A stretch of 64,000 nucleotides of DNA from Rattus norvegicus (GCF_036323735.1 NC_086021.1:162362976-162426975); one strand, 5' to 3'. Shown: positions 12,376 through 23,289, counted from the first letter of the stretch. The notes: generated from the letters alone by a model not told the origin. Translations and numbers: made by a program.

Positions 12376-12894
12376 TCCTCTTCTTAAATGACCTGCCCAT
12401 CTATCTGTGCCATATGCTGAATCACAAACCTACTGTGGGGCTCTCTCCTGTCTCATCCCAGAAGGCTCTGGGTCCTTCCAAGAGTAAGGATCAGGCTGCC
12501 AGTCCTCTGAATTCCCCACAAGACTAGCAAGACTTGTTGAATTTACTAAACTCTGACAAGACGCGGGGTTTAATGAGGATGCTGCATTAATCTAATAATT
12601 AAAGAGTTCTGGCCCCACTGTGAAGTTCCTGAGGGGGTGAGGGGTCATATGAAAACTGGGACCCTTGCTGACTGGCCAGAGGCTGCATGCTTCCCTTAGC
12701 TAAAGCTGCTAGTCATCCTGCAAATGGCCTAGGGCTGCTTGGCTCAGATAGCTGTACTGTTCAGGAAAATGGACTCTACCTCACCCTGCCCATTAGATGA
12801 ACCACATTTCACACTGACAACAAAATTACCTGGAAAGAAAAAAAGCATCCAATATCTACGTGTGCCCAACTCCCAGGCTCTGGGACAAGGGTTT

Positions 12895-13062
12895 CATAAG
12901 ATTTCCTTACATTGGTCCCGTAAGGACCCACAGGGCAGGCCTCTCTTCAGGTCTAGTCACACATGCTCCCCAAAGGCTTGCCCCTACTGCCCAGAGCAAC
13001 AAAGTCAAGGGCAGAGCTGGGATTTGAATCCAGACAGTCTGCGCCCAGAGCCATGAAATTAC
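12895..13062 (+). mobile_element. MIR fragment
   Basis: CAGAGCTGGGATTTGAATCC … CAGACAGTCTG … CCAGAGCC matches the MIR 3' region well. Confidence 0.75.
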
Positions 13063-13315
13063 ACTTTCCACCCTTTGATCAAAAGTACCTGACTCCTTAA
13101 TGACAAAGTGCCTCGAGATAATACCCAAAGGCAGCTCACAGGCAGTGGGGCTCCGTATGCCCAAGAGTTGATGGACATTAGGGAACATCCACTTTGTGAC
13201 GGTTTGCCCAGGGGTAAGGAGGGCTCCTAACTTCAGACTTTATCTCGGGAGAGGAATCAGCTAAAACTTCTGACCCATTTGCAGGTATAGAAAAGCACAC
13301 GTGTGCATGTACACG

Positions 13316-13341
13316 TGTACACACACACACACACACACACG

Positions 13342-13380
<39 letters not shown>

Positions 13381-13395
13381 GCACGCACGCACACA
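13316..13395. repeat. (CA)n microsatellite with (GCAC)n
   Basis: CA repeats with GCACGCAC blocks in the middle and at the end. The spurious poly-Cys/Val or poly-His/Thr frames here are repeat-driven. Confidence 0.95.
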
Positions 13396-16229
13396 GTTAC
13401 TGAATACCAATGTCTCTCTCCAGGGACTTGTACAGAGGCTCTGCATTTCTACCACCCCAACTGCTGCTTTGTGAAAGGTAGTTCTGGGGTCTCTGAGAAC
13501 CCAGATGCTGACTGCTGTCTCAGCAAACAAACAGAGAGAAGTAAGCTGCAGCTGCGGAGGGACCAGATTGACACAACCCTTAACACCCACACTTGCAGCG
13601 CCGACCTGGAGAAAGTCTTCTGCAAGATGCTGCCAGCAGAACCTGGCTGTCCATGGGGCAAGGCCAGTCACTGCAGAGGGTAAGACTCAAGCTCTCTACT
13701 GTCCCCTGAGCTGAGCCTAGCATGGCGGGCTAATTACACAGACAATTACCAGAGCACACAGTTCAGACCCATCACCCAAGTCCAGAGGGACTGAAGAGGG
13801 AGGGAGGGAGGCGGTCCACCCAAGTCAGGAGTGTGAAGGCTGAGGCTTGCCTGTGCTGCTTCTCCAAGAGGTCACAAGTAGGTCACTTCTTGCTCCCTTC
13901 TTAAATCCCAGGAGAATCTGGGCTCCTAATTTTTCCCTCTCTCTTAAGTAACTTCAATGGGATAGTCATTTGAAAGTGAAAATGTGGAAGCCATGCTTCT
14001 AAAATCCCTCTCCTGAGATTCTGTGTGACTGAGCAGGCAGCTGGGGCTAGGTCCCCCTAGCCTTTGCCCTTTCCATCCTGAGGCCTGTGGCCTTGGCCAC
14101 CCAGCAGTAAAGGTTCATCAGACCATGCACTATAGAGCGTGTGCCATCGTGGGTCACAGGGCAGTAGGGCCAAAATTCCCGAAGAGGGACTTCTTTCCTG
14201 GCTGGGCAGGGTGGCAGTACCCAGTCAGCTTTTAGGACACTCCCCGACCTGGGCAGACAGAGAGGAACTGACCAAACCCTTGGGCCTCTTGTCTTCAGTC
14301 TAAAATTCAGGAGCCAGTTCCGTTTCTCTTCCCCAGCTAGCCCAGGCCTTTCCTCCTCTGCAGCCCACAGGAGGGGAATCCGGGAGCCTTGCTGAGGAAG
14401 TGGAAGCAGGCCTGTATCCATGGCTGTAACTATGGGCAGGTGCTATCAGTAACCTGATTATTTTACAACTGGGGTCAACTTCTCTGGAACTGGGTTCCCG
14501 GTGCCTCTGAGGCCCAGCCATTTGCATGTTACAGGACTTGGGATTCTGGGGCGCGCCTCCTACAGTATGTTCCAGGCCTTTCCTAAGCGCTGTAACTCTA
14601 TCTCTACCACTCACTTGAGAAAGAAAGGGAGGAGGATTTACCGAGAATTCCGTGCCAGTGAAGGCCGTAAGGCCTGATCTGGAGCCACGGGTGTGGGTTT
14701 CATTCCATGGTGGGGGTGGAAATGTACAAGGATGCTCTTAGCCAGACAGGAAACAGATACTCCCAGCCAGCCAGCCCCCCATTCTGCACTGCCCCCAAGT
14801 TTTTGGGCAGCTAGAAAGAACACCAGTGTGGACCGTTGCTCTCAAGCTAGCATTCTGTACTAGGACGTGGCTTCTGGGTCACCCGGCCAGGCCAGGGCAT
14901 ACTCAGCCCCTGAGCTGCTTGGGGTGAGCACCGCGAACATCTCAGAGCATAGCAACAACAGGCGCTGGGCCACATTTGACCCCACCTTAACTACTGCAGT
15001 TCATCAGGCACTTACTAATGAAACCGAAAACTCTCAGCCCCAGAGTAAGCCAAGGCTCACGTCCCTGTTGTGATGTTGTTGTATGAAAGAAACACGAGAG
15101 TGATCTGAGTCAGTACCTGTCAATGTCCACCTGGCTACCAGAGGAGGCTGAGTCTTCCTGAGACACAGCCCACACAATTCCACTCCTTACTAACAGGCCT
15201 CCTCTGCTCACTAACTGTACAAACCCTCTTCTAGGGAAAAAGGAAGTAAGGAAGGTTTCCATCCAGCCAATCACTCACCACCCTCCCCGACACACTCACA
15301 AGCACACTCTCACACTGCTGTGCTACGCCTGTTCACATACCCATGTGCATGCTCTACCGTCCTTGCATAGTGGATGCCTGGATGCTGGAGTGAGCATTTT
15401 CCACACCTTCCCACTAGTATATGGGCTTTTGTTCCAAAGCAAAGACAACTGACTGTTTTCCCAGCATTCCTCACTAGGAGACCTCACTGATAACCCCCCC
15501 CACACACACACACACCCCAGCTCCTGCCATCTAATAGGGATCTGAGTTTCTTGGGCAAGCAGGGTTCCTCCAGCCAAAAGGATGGCCAGAGGGCAGCCAC
15601 TCAGAGCTAACCCTCTCTGGGCTATCCTTCCAAGAAAAGGACTCAGGCTAGACTAAAAAGTTCTTGAGCAACTAGGGGATGAGCCGCTCCCCATTGCCTG
15701 GGGGTGGCTGACACCCATGGGAAGAAGTTCCTCAAAGTTATCCTTCTCAGCAGGGAGGTAGGATGGGGTGCAGTTTGCCACTGGTTGGCAGGAAGGTGCT
15801 GAACTGAGGCAGAGAGAACACAAGGAGGTGCTGCCTTAGACTGCTCTAAAGGACAGCCCAGCAGAGGAGCCTGGATTGCATTCACAGACATTTGGGCTCA
15901 AATGGCTTTCCAATGAAAGAGTAATTTACAACCTGGGGTTAAGCTACCCACTGGGGTCTGGTCCATCAATGGGCCCTTTCCCCCTCCACACCCAACCCTC
16001 AGCTCAGAAGCAGGCGTATTTCAGAGGCCAAGCGACCTGACTCCACCATCACAGGCTCTCTGCCCGCAGGAGTAAAGACAGCATCAACACTCTCCCCAGG
16101 CCCCAACACTGGTGTGTGCGGTGGGGGAAGGGGGTTTCCAGCTGATTCTGGGATAAGTAGGGCTTTATCTCAAGGGAGAATCTATTTCAGGCCACAATCC
16201 TCAGAAAGAGGGGGAAAAATCACAGAGTC

Positions 16230-16510
16230 CAAACACCATTTCAGGTAAAATCAGGAGGTTATTCATCTCCCCTCAGAGCAGACAGAAAGAAAAATCAATG
16301 TTTTAGAGGGGAAAGGGTTCCATTTGAATTAATGGGTTTGTGGCTTCTCCATTGATCTGCGCCTCTTCACACTTTCTTTTTGTGCTTTTGTGCTCTGAGG
16401 GAGAGGGGAGGGAGAAGGGACTGGCAGGGAGGGGGCTCTCGATATGGAAAAGGACGGTCTAACCTTAACCTTTCTCCGGGAATAATGCTAATTAGCGAGG
16501 CTTAATGAGA
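16230..16510. promoter_or_regulatory. Repeat-free block near the CpG island with homeodomain-like palindrome
   Basis: No SINE or simple repeat is present. It contains the palindrome GCTAATTAGC (16487-16496) followed by GAGGCTTAATGAG, plus CATTTGAATTAATGGG. It looks like a conserved non-coding element on the downstream side of the island in Nol4l orientation, by inspection only. Confidence 0.35.
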
Positions 16511-17543
16511 ACTTCCCCCAGGAAGAACGGCCTGGTAGAGGCGGCCGGACTCCCCGCAAATGCAGCTCCGAGTGAGAGTAGGGTCACTTCTGAACCCAAG
16601 AGGCTGGAATAGGAAGGCGAATTGCACCCCCTCACATACACACACACATACACACCGCCTGCCAGTGTATCCAGCCTAGGAACCCTAGGTGAAGGGCGGC
16701 GAGCAGCCAGAGGGCGGAGGTGTAAATCCACTTTAACCCTTGCGCGTGCTCTCCGGAGGCCCCCAACGCGATGTGTCCCTTCACCAGGGGTCCCCGACAC
16801 CCTAGTTTCTTCTCCAAGGGTGCACATGAGATGGGCTGTCGGTCCCCTGGTGGAGCGACAGGAACCTACCAAAGTGGGCTCAACTGTGCAAACCGCGTCT
16901 CAACTCCCCGCGCCGTGGCAAAGGAGCCCCTCCCTACCACTCTAAGCTTCCCGTCCCCACATCCCCAAACACAGTCCACTTCCTTTCTCCCGGAGGCAGA
17001 GGCCACCCGAGCCTGGCCCCCGCCCCGCTGCCAGCGAACGTCTACCTCCCGGGGACGAGGTGCGGAGCCCGCTGCAAACGGCGTGGCCGCGGCACAATAC
17101 CGCGGCGCGGCGCACACAATCACCGCCCCCCAGGACCGGCGGCGCGCACGGCCAGGAGTGGGGTGCGCCCGGCAGCCCCGGGTACTTGAAGCTAGGCGCA
17201 CCTCTAGGACGCCCCGCAAGCCCCTGAGCGCAGCCTCCGCCCCTCCCCGCTCTCGGGCACACTCGCCCGCCCCCAGCCCCAGCCCACTCCACCCAGGGCC
17301 AGCAGCTCGCCCAGCTCTGGAAGCTCCCCGTGAGTCCCCCTCCTCGGAACCCCCCAGTTCCCCTAACCGCAGCTCAACGGCCAGCGGCAGGGCAGGAGGA
17401 GGGGGCGGCGGCCGAGGGCCCGGGACCAGCCCGGTCGTACGGTCCCCCAGGACTCCGTACCTGGGCGGGCGGGGAGGTGCAGACCGGCGATCTAGCTCTG
17501 AGAGTGAACCGGGCGGGAGGCGGTGACAGCCCCACTGCTCCAG

Positions 17544-17580
17544 CTGCTGCTGCTGCTGCCGCCGCCGCGGCCGCCGGGGG
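17544..17580. repeat. (CTG)5(CCG)n run
   Basis: Five CTG units run into CCG/GCC units. On the Nol4l sense strand they read CGG then CAG. The three minus frames give runs of Gln, Ala or Ser; the frame joined to the donor at 17461 gives Ala. Confidence 0.85.
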
Positions 17581-17655
17581 AGAGGGGTTGGCACCGCCGC
17601 GGCGCGTCACTGCCCGGCCCGGGGGCGGGGGTGGCCAGGGGGAGGGCCCAGGCGA

Positions 17656-17656
<1 letters not shown>

Positions 17657-17683
<27 letters not shown>
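17657..17683. repeat. (CGG)9 trinucleotide run in the CpG island
   Basis: Nine uninterrupted CGG units on the + strand, followed by GCCGCGG. On the Nol4l sense strand this is CCG. It would encode the Arg run in the candidate N-terminal frame, or sit in the 5' UTR. Confidence 0.95.
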
Positions 17684-17687
<4 letters not shown>

Positions 17688-17689
17688 GC

Positions 17690-17962
17690 GGCCCGGGAGG
17701 AAGGGGGAGGGGGACACCGGGTACGGGGAGGCGGGGGAGGGGGCGGGACCGGGCACGGGGCGGGGGCCGGGGGGAGGGGAGCGCAGGAGGACGCACTCAG
17801 GGGGAGTAGGAGGAGCAGCAGGAGGAGGTGGTGGAGGGGAGGGAGAGAGGGAGGAGTGGGCATGGGGGGGAGGGGGAAGAGAGGAAAAGGAGGCACCCGG
17901 GGAGAGGGAAGAGGAGAATGGAGAGTGGGGGAGAAGAGGAGGAAAAGGGGGGGGTGTTGGGC
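17690..17962. repeat. Polypurine, G-rich tract (G-quadruplex or triplex prone)
   Basis: About 270 bases on the + strand are almost all G and A, with many runs of three or more G (GGGGGAGGGGG, GGCGGGGGAGGGGGCGGG, GGGGGGG). The G-rich strand is the template strand for Nol4l. It lies at the upstream edge of the candidate first exon. Confidence 0.85.
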
Positions 17963-18599
17963 CAGGTATGAGGACCAGAGCGCGCTGGACGCGCCGCTGT
18001 GCACTCCTGGGTAGAGCTCTCTTAAGGGAGAAGAGCTTGGAGGAAGATCCCTTCGGGGCGCGCAGCCCGGGAAAGGAGGCGATGGGAACTGGGCTCGCCC
18101 CTGGCTCCCAGAGGCTGCGGACTTCAAGTCCTGGGCGGGGTGGGGGCATACCCTGCAAGCTGTCTGCGTTCAGACCAGGAGAGAGAGAGACTTGGCCCAA
18201 AGAAAGTGACTAAGGCAGGCATCGTCGGGAACTCTTGGTGCCATAGGGCCTCCAGCCCTCGACCCTACGCGTCTCTCAATCCCGGGCGACGCGGGTGCTC
18301 GTTGTGCAGGGATAGGGGACCGGAGTGCTCAGCCCTAGGAGGTCCTAATGGGACGATGACAAGGAAAAGCCAGGCACGTGGTTGACTGTGGGTCGGGCCC
18401 CCGCCCACATCTCAGGGCCCCCTTTTCTCGATCAAGTTCAAGCTTGAGCTCCTCAGCACCCTACCCACGGGCCGCCTCCTACCCTCCCCTCCCCTCTCCT
18501 CTATTCTGCACCATCTCGCCTCTCACTCTTCCTTTGTCTCTTTCCCACCACTTAGTTTGCACCCGCCCCTGCACCCCTCCTCTTTGCCCAGCGGCCAGC

Positions 18600-18623
18600 T
18601 ACAATGTCCAGGCTGCGCTCACC
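18600..18623 (-). other. Second candidate splice donor for a 5' non-coding exon
   Basis: The minus strand at 18623/18622 reads GGTCGAACAG|GTGAGC, a strong donor at the upstream shoulder of the CpG island. If used, the exon upstream of it would splice to 10117. A short upstream ATG in it (GAATGTTTG) would terminate soon after the junction, so the product would have to start at the Met at 10084. This is a motif-level observation only. Confidence 0.25.
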
Positions 18624-19289
18624 TGTTCGACCCAAACATTCCGGCGACCCGGAGCACCCGCCGCCCGCTCGCTCCCAGCTCCCTCCGAGGGCCCCCGCCC
18701 CACTCTGCGGGTCATTGTGCTCCAGCAGACCACACGGTGCCGGCTTCTAACGCCGCGCTGGCTACAACTGTAAAGTCATAGCATAATATTAAGAATACTG
18801 CCCAGACCTGGGCGCGCACAATCTGCATGGACTCTGCAGGGAAGGGAAGGCGCACGCCGACTCAAGGTGCGGTCCTCCTCCGGACAAACAGATCTTCCGC
18901 CTCGGCTTCAGAAGATAGAATGGGGCGGCGCGAGGTGGCCAGAGGGGTATCCTGAACCTCCGGGCAACCTCAGACTCGCTTGAGACCTAACAAGCCAGTC
19001 TCCAAACCGCAGAATTAAAACCTCGACAGAGAAAAATGGGTTAGGGGCAGACGCCCCCCGAATTCCCACCACCAGGTCCAAAGCCCGGGTTAGAACACAT
19101 GGGCCTCGAATAAAGCTTGTGCTTTAATAAGGATAGAGAGAGGTTGGAATTCTGTGGGGAGATGCCCCGCCCCCCAAAAGAAACCCAATAACGAGCCCAC
19201 CTTCTGGTTCCTCTAGAAGGAAGGGCAATTTCTACAGATTCCTTTACTCTACAACCCATTTACAGAGGAGCCCGCAGAGGAGAGCAAAG

Positions 19290-19710
19290 GAGACAACCAC
19301 CGCGATTGTTTGTAATTTTGAAACAGACTGCCTTTAACCCTCCAACTTTTCTTTTAAAAGCCCTTTTCTTTCTTCCTCTGAAAGCTTTGCATTGTGAACA
19401 GTCTATGGTAGACAAGACTCCCTCTACAGGTTTGGTCTGTAATTACAACCACAGGTTCGGAGCTCCGTGTTCATGGATTAGAAAAAGATGACAACACTTC
19501 AAATTAACAGCACACAGACTTCATTCGGCACATGCTAAAGATTTTACTGTCAATAAGAAACCCACGCCTTAAAAAAAAGGATTTAGGCCTGTTACTCATT
19601 AGCGCCTTTTACTCTTGAAATGTAATGTGTCTTCAAATCAATTCACCAATTCCTGCTTTCTCTGTTAGACCTTTACTTCTTATCCTTTGAGGTGTGGGAG
19701 TCTAGGGTCT
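19290..19710. promoter_or_regulatory. Repeat-free AT-rich block upstream of the CpG island
   Basis: About 420 bases without any repeat signature. It contains RUNX-type sites (AACCACC near 19297, AACCACAGGTT near 19447), TAATTAC and AATTAAC. Possible enhancer; not tested. Confidence 0.3.
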
Positions 19711-20409
19711 TGGCTACGCTCATGCCAATTCAGGCTCGGGATTTTCCTGCCTCTTTCCACAACATTTCTTGAGGCCTTTGACCTCGCCTGGCTCACGTCA
19801 CTATTTCACAGCAGCAGTGGACATCTGGGCTTGAAATATAAAGCCACAGGCAGCTGAAGTTCAAAGGTAGAATTGAGCCCAGATAACCCACCTCTCCTCA
19901 GACTCATAGAAAACTGTAGCTCAGGAGGGCAGAGCAGCTAACTGGCACCATTACCATTCTTGCAATACGAAACCCCAAGCCCCATGGCCCACAGACTCCG
20001 AGGGGCCTGCCAGGCACCTTGATTGGCTGGGTAGCACTTCTGAACGCAGGGAGCCTCCCAAGACTTGTCCTCACAGAGCTGACCCTCCTTGAGGAACCTT
20101 GTGTTGGTGGTTTTCAGTGTCCTTGTCCCTCTGGCCTTAAAGTGGCCACACTGTGGGTCTCCACAAAAAATTAGATGACCCAGTGTTTTGACCAAGAATT
20201 CTCCGACCTCCCAATGTGGGGAAGGTTTCATGGCACAGGGAGAAAGGCTGGCCTTTGCATTTGTGTCACCTCTAGACTCAGCAGCGAACACTATGGAGCA
20301 CCAGGCCAGGGGAGACAAGGAAGGACAGGAACCTAGTCCAACCAGAGTGGACACCGTTCAAGCATCTGAAAACATCTGAAAAGCCATCTGTCACCACAAA
20401 TTACTTCTT

Positions 20410-20509
20410 TTTTTTTTTTTTTATTTCTTTTTTTCGGAGCTGGGGACCGAACCCAGGGCCTTGCGCTTCCCAGGCAAGCGCTCTACCACTGAGCCAAATC
20501 CCCAACCCC
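20410..20509 (-). mobile_element. ID SINE, minus strand
   Basis: Full ID body in reverse with a T-rich tail. Flanked by ACAAATTACTTCTT at 20396-20409 and 20510-20523. The hairpin reads GCGCTTGCCTGGGAAGCGC. Confidence 0.96.
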
Positions 20510-20789
20510 ACAAATTACTTCTTAATGACAGAGGGGAAGGAGAATCTGCCCACTACAGCATTCGCCTCCCAACCAAGCCATCAAATCACTGCCCCCGAAG
20601 GGCAGTTACCTGATGTGACTGTGAGCCTTCTGAAGGTGGCAGAAGCATTGTCTGTGTTGGTGATTCGCTGTGCCAGGCCCCTCCCACCAAAAGCTTGGAT
20701 CTCTGAGTGAGAAAACACCCTGACAAGAAACCCTGAAAGAGGGCTCTCCGCGGACAAGCAGTCCTGGGCCGTTCAAACACACCCACGAG

Positions 20790-20908
20790 TGGGCTGTGTG
20801 GTATATGTCTGTCACACTGGCTAAGGAAGTAGGAAAACATGGTCATCATTTCAAGTTTGAGGCCAGCCTGGACTCTAGGTCAAGATGCTATCCCCAAAGC
20901 CAAAATAC
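20790..20908 (+). mobile_element. B1-like fragment
   Basis: GTGTGGTATATGTCTGTCAC … GAGGCCAGCCTGGACTCTAG, diverged. Confidence 0.6.
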
Positions 20909-21375
20909 AAATAACAAACAAAAGCCACCTATTACCATTAATGTAACTGTTGATGAAACTAACGAACCCTTCCAGTAAATGTAACATGTGGGCCCTGGAC
21001 ATAAGGGCACAGGTAGGAGGAGACAAGGAGAACAGGGTGATGTGGGAAGAAGATGGGCCGAGGAGAGGCTCAGGCCACCTCAAGAGTAGACCAGCATGCT
21101 CCTGACGGCAAAGGCCGACAACTGGGTGAAGGCCTTGAGACTTGGTCTTCACACTGATTTGTGGTATAAAGGTCCTGAAAGCTCTGTGGTGTCAAGTGTT
21201 ACAGTTGGGGGAGACCAGCACAGCAGGGCTCAGGACCCAGGGTGCCTGAGTGTGTCCAGCTTACACAGCTGAGAGGTGTGGGAATTTCACTTGGCCTGCT
21301 AAGGCCATGCAGGCTCAGCTCAAGGGCAGATGGAATTTAAAGGGATGGCAGGAGAGCAGATAGAATAGATGAGGT

Positions 21376-21452
21376 CTCAGAGAGAGAGAGACAGAGACAG
21401 AGAGAGACAGAGAGACAGAGACAAACACAGAGACAGACAGACAGACACTGAC
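21376..21452. repeat. (GAGACA)n repeat
   Basis: GAGA, GAGACA and GACA units without a strict period. Confidence 0.9.
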
Positions 21453-21639
21453 TCAGCAATGACATGTCGCTGGATACCCATCCCAAGTTCCTCACAATAA
21501 ACAAAGAGAAAGGAACTAGCCCAATGGGACCAATTCAAACTCTGACACCACACAAATGAGGCAGCATGCTTCAGCCTCTGTAAGCCTCATTTCCTCAACT
21601 ACTTGACAGAAAGTCTTCTACTTTGAAGTTAGAAACCCG

Positions 21640-21830
21640 AGGCTGGGAATGTAGTTCAGTTGTTAAGAGTTCAGGTCAAGCATGACTAAGGTCTTTCATT
21701 CAATCTCTAGAACTGTATAATCTGGACATGTCTATAACCTAGCACTCAGGAGGTGTCGGTAGAAAGACCAAGAGTTCAAAGTCATTACTGCCTATGTGGT
21801 GAGTTCAAGGCCAGCCTGGACGAGTGGGTG
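21640..21830 (+). mobile_element. B4-type SINE (ID head, B1 tail)
   Basis: GAGGCTGGGAATGTAGTTCA … CATTCAATCTCTAGAAC, then CTAGCACTCAGGAGGTGTCG … TCAAGGCCAGCCTGGA. Confidence 0.75.
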
Positions 21831-21834
21831 GGGG

Positions 21835-21990
21835 AGCTGGCAGGTGACTCAGTGGGTGACAGTTTGCTCTCAAGCTTGGTGACCTGAGTTCAATCCCAGA
21901 ATCCACATGGTAAAGGTTAGAATATACTCACAAGTAATCCTCAACTTACACACACTCAAGCACCCCTATTCATGCCCCCAAATAAGCATG
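21835..21990 (+). mobile_element. B3-type SINE
   Basis: GCTGGCAGGTGACTCAGTGG … TGACCTGAGTTCAATCCCAG … ACTTACACACACTCAAGC. Confidence 0.65.
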
Positions 21991-22139
21991 TTTTGTTGTT
22001 GTTTAAAAACTAAGAAAATAAAACAACCGAGGAGATGCTCAGTGAATGCAAGGATGGTGCTGCGATTTTATGTTGACTTAATACAAGCTGAAGTCATCTG
22101 AGAGGAGAGATCTTCAATTGAAAAAAATGCCTCTGTAAT

Positions 22140-22262
22140 CTCAAATTTTAATCCCAGAACTTGGACAGAGGCAGGCAGATCTCTGAGTTCAAGGCCAGCT
22201 TGGTCTACAGAGTGAGTTCCAGGACAGCCAGGGTATCACAAAGAAACCTTGTCTCAAAAAAC
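22140..22262 (+). mobile_element. B1 SINE
   Basis: TTTTAATCCCAGAACTTGGA … TGGTCTACAGAGTGAGTTCC … CTTGTCTCAAAA. Confidence 0.93.
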
Positions 22263-22386
22263 AAACAAACGAAACAACAAAAACCAAAAAAAACCCAACC
22301 CCCCCCCCAAAAAAAACCAAGAAAAACAACAAAACAAACAAAAAACCAACCAAACCAAAACAACAACAAAAAACAAGCAAAAAGCT
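22256..22386. repeat. A-rich CAAA/CCAAAA tract (B1 tail)
   Basis: About 130 bases of AAAC/CAAA units with a C8 run at 22300 or so. It gives spurious Lys/Gln-rich frames. Confidence 0.9.
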
Positions 22387-22491
22387 TAGGCAAGCTGTGG
22401 GCATTTTTTTAATTAGTGATTGATGGGAGAGAGCCCAGCCCATTGTGGGTGGAGCCACCTCTGAGCTAGTAGTCCTTAGTCCTATAAGAAC

Positions 22492-22640
22492 GGCAGGCTT
22501 AGCTCATGGTGCAGGCCTTTAATCCCAGCACTCTGGGAGGTAAACGCAGGCTTAATCTGAGTTCCAGGCTAGCAAATTCCAGGATGGCCAGGGCAACACA
22601 ATAGGAACCTTGTCTCAGAAAACCAACCAACGAACAAACA
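22492..22640 (+). mobile_element. B1 SINE
   Basis: CAGGCCTTTAATCCCAGCAC … TTCCAGGATGGCCAGGGCAA … CTTGTCTCAGAAAACC. Confidence 0.92.
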
Positions 22641-22689
22641 AAAAGGAAAAAGTAGAAAAGAAAGCAGGGTGACCATGCCTGCAAGCAGC

Positions 22690-22870
22690 ATGCCTCAGGG
22701 CCTCTGGATCTATGATGCCTCCAGCCTCCTTCCCTGTGTGAGCCCTGGCCCTGACTTCTTGCAGTGATGGACTGACTGTCACCTGGAAAAGTAAGCATAA
22801 TAAACCCTTTCCTTCCCAAATCGTTTTTGGTCACAGTGTTTCATTACAGCAATAGTAACCCTTCACCAAG
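22690..22870 (+). mobile_element. Rodent interspersed repeat 3' end, family uncertain
   Basis: GTGATGGACTGACTGTCACC, then AATAAACCCTTTCCTTCCC, then GGTCACAGTGTTTCATTACA and GCAATAGTAACCC match a medium-copy rodent element end that I recognise by pattern but cannot name with certainty. Confidence 0.5.
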
Positions 22871-22984
22871 TGCTCATACAGGCATGGGGACTTGAGTGTG
22901 CTCTCCAGAATCCACATAAGAAGCTAGACTTGCCTGTGCATGCATGCCAAGAAATGAGGCAGTGAGCAAAAGAGGACATCTCTG

Positions 22985-23060
22985 TGAATACAGTGTGTGT
23001 GAGTGTGTGTGTGTGTGCGCGCGCGCACGTACATTTGTGTTTGTTGTGTGTGTTGTGCCT
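22985..23060. repeat. (TG)n / (CG)n microsatellite
   Basis: A TG run passes through a short alternating GC stretch (GCGCGCGCGCA), so the purine-pyrimidine alternation is continuous and Z-DNA is plausible. Confidence 0.9.
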
Positions 23061-23289
23061 TCCCTTCTCTGCCCTTTAATTTTTTTTGCTGTTTTGACAT
23101 AAGGAAATTTTACAATCATATCATCAGGTTTAGTTGGGTTTTCTCTTCACAGCTTTAGAGGTGAAGGTTTTTTCCCATATATTCAGAGGTTTTGTTATAA
23201 TTCATCTGAATTATCTTCTGGAACATCTATCTTACATAGCATTGCGTCTGTTTTATATTTATCTCTACACAGTTACTGAAACAGAGGTC

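Larger units (their letters stand above)
17461..17796 (-). other. Candidate alternative first exon of Nol4l with an in-frame open reading frame
   Basis: On the minus strand an ATG at 17796 opens a 140-codon frame. Its 112th codon (CAG, after Pro-Pro-Ala) ends at 17461, directly before a donor-like GTACGG. Joining at 17461 to the 142-nt exon at 10117 keeps the frame (…SPPAQ then DETSVSSED). The encoded segment is low complexity: Pro/Arg-rich at residues 1-60 with an 11-Arg run from the (CGG) repeat, then an 11-Ala run from GCN repeats. Alternatively this is simply 5' UTR followed by the downstream ATG at 10084. The GTACGG donor is moderate at best. Translation is unproven and GC-rich DNA gives open frames by chance. 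Confidence 0.3.
16540..18660 (-). promoter_or_regulatory. Nol4l: CpG island; probable internal promoter of the short Nol4l transcript
   Basis: This is the only strongly CpG-rich block in the window. It is densest at 17000-17800, with many GGGGCGGGG-type Sp1 boxes, a (CGG)9 run and no CCAAT or TATA box that I can place. It lies inside the 34-kb intron, between the last long-form exon (44.1 kb) and the exon carrying the short-form ATG (10.1 kb). That is where a promoter for the short isoform would be expected. Direction is inferred from the host gene; CpG promoters are often bidirectional, so an antisense (+) transcript is possible. The exact start site cannot be read from sequence. Confidence 0.75.

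Noticed and set aside
16771..18127. Long frames of 160-250 codons on both strands in the CpG island
   Set aside because: GC-rich DNA lacks stop codons, and the frames overlap on both strands with Pro/Arg/Gly/Ala composition. Only the minus frame that ends in phase at 17461 was kept, as a tentative candidate.
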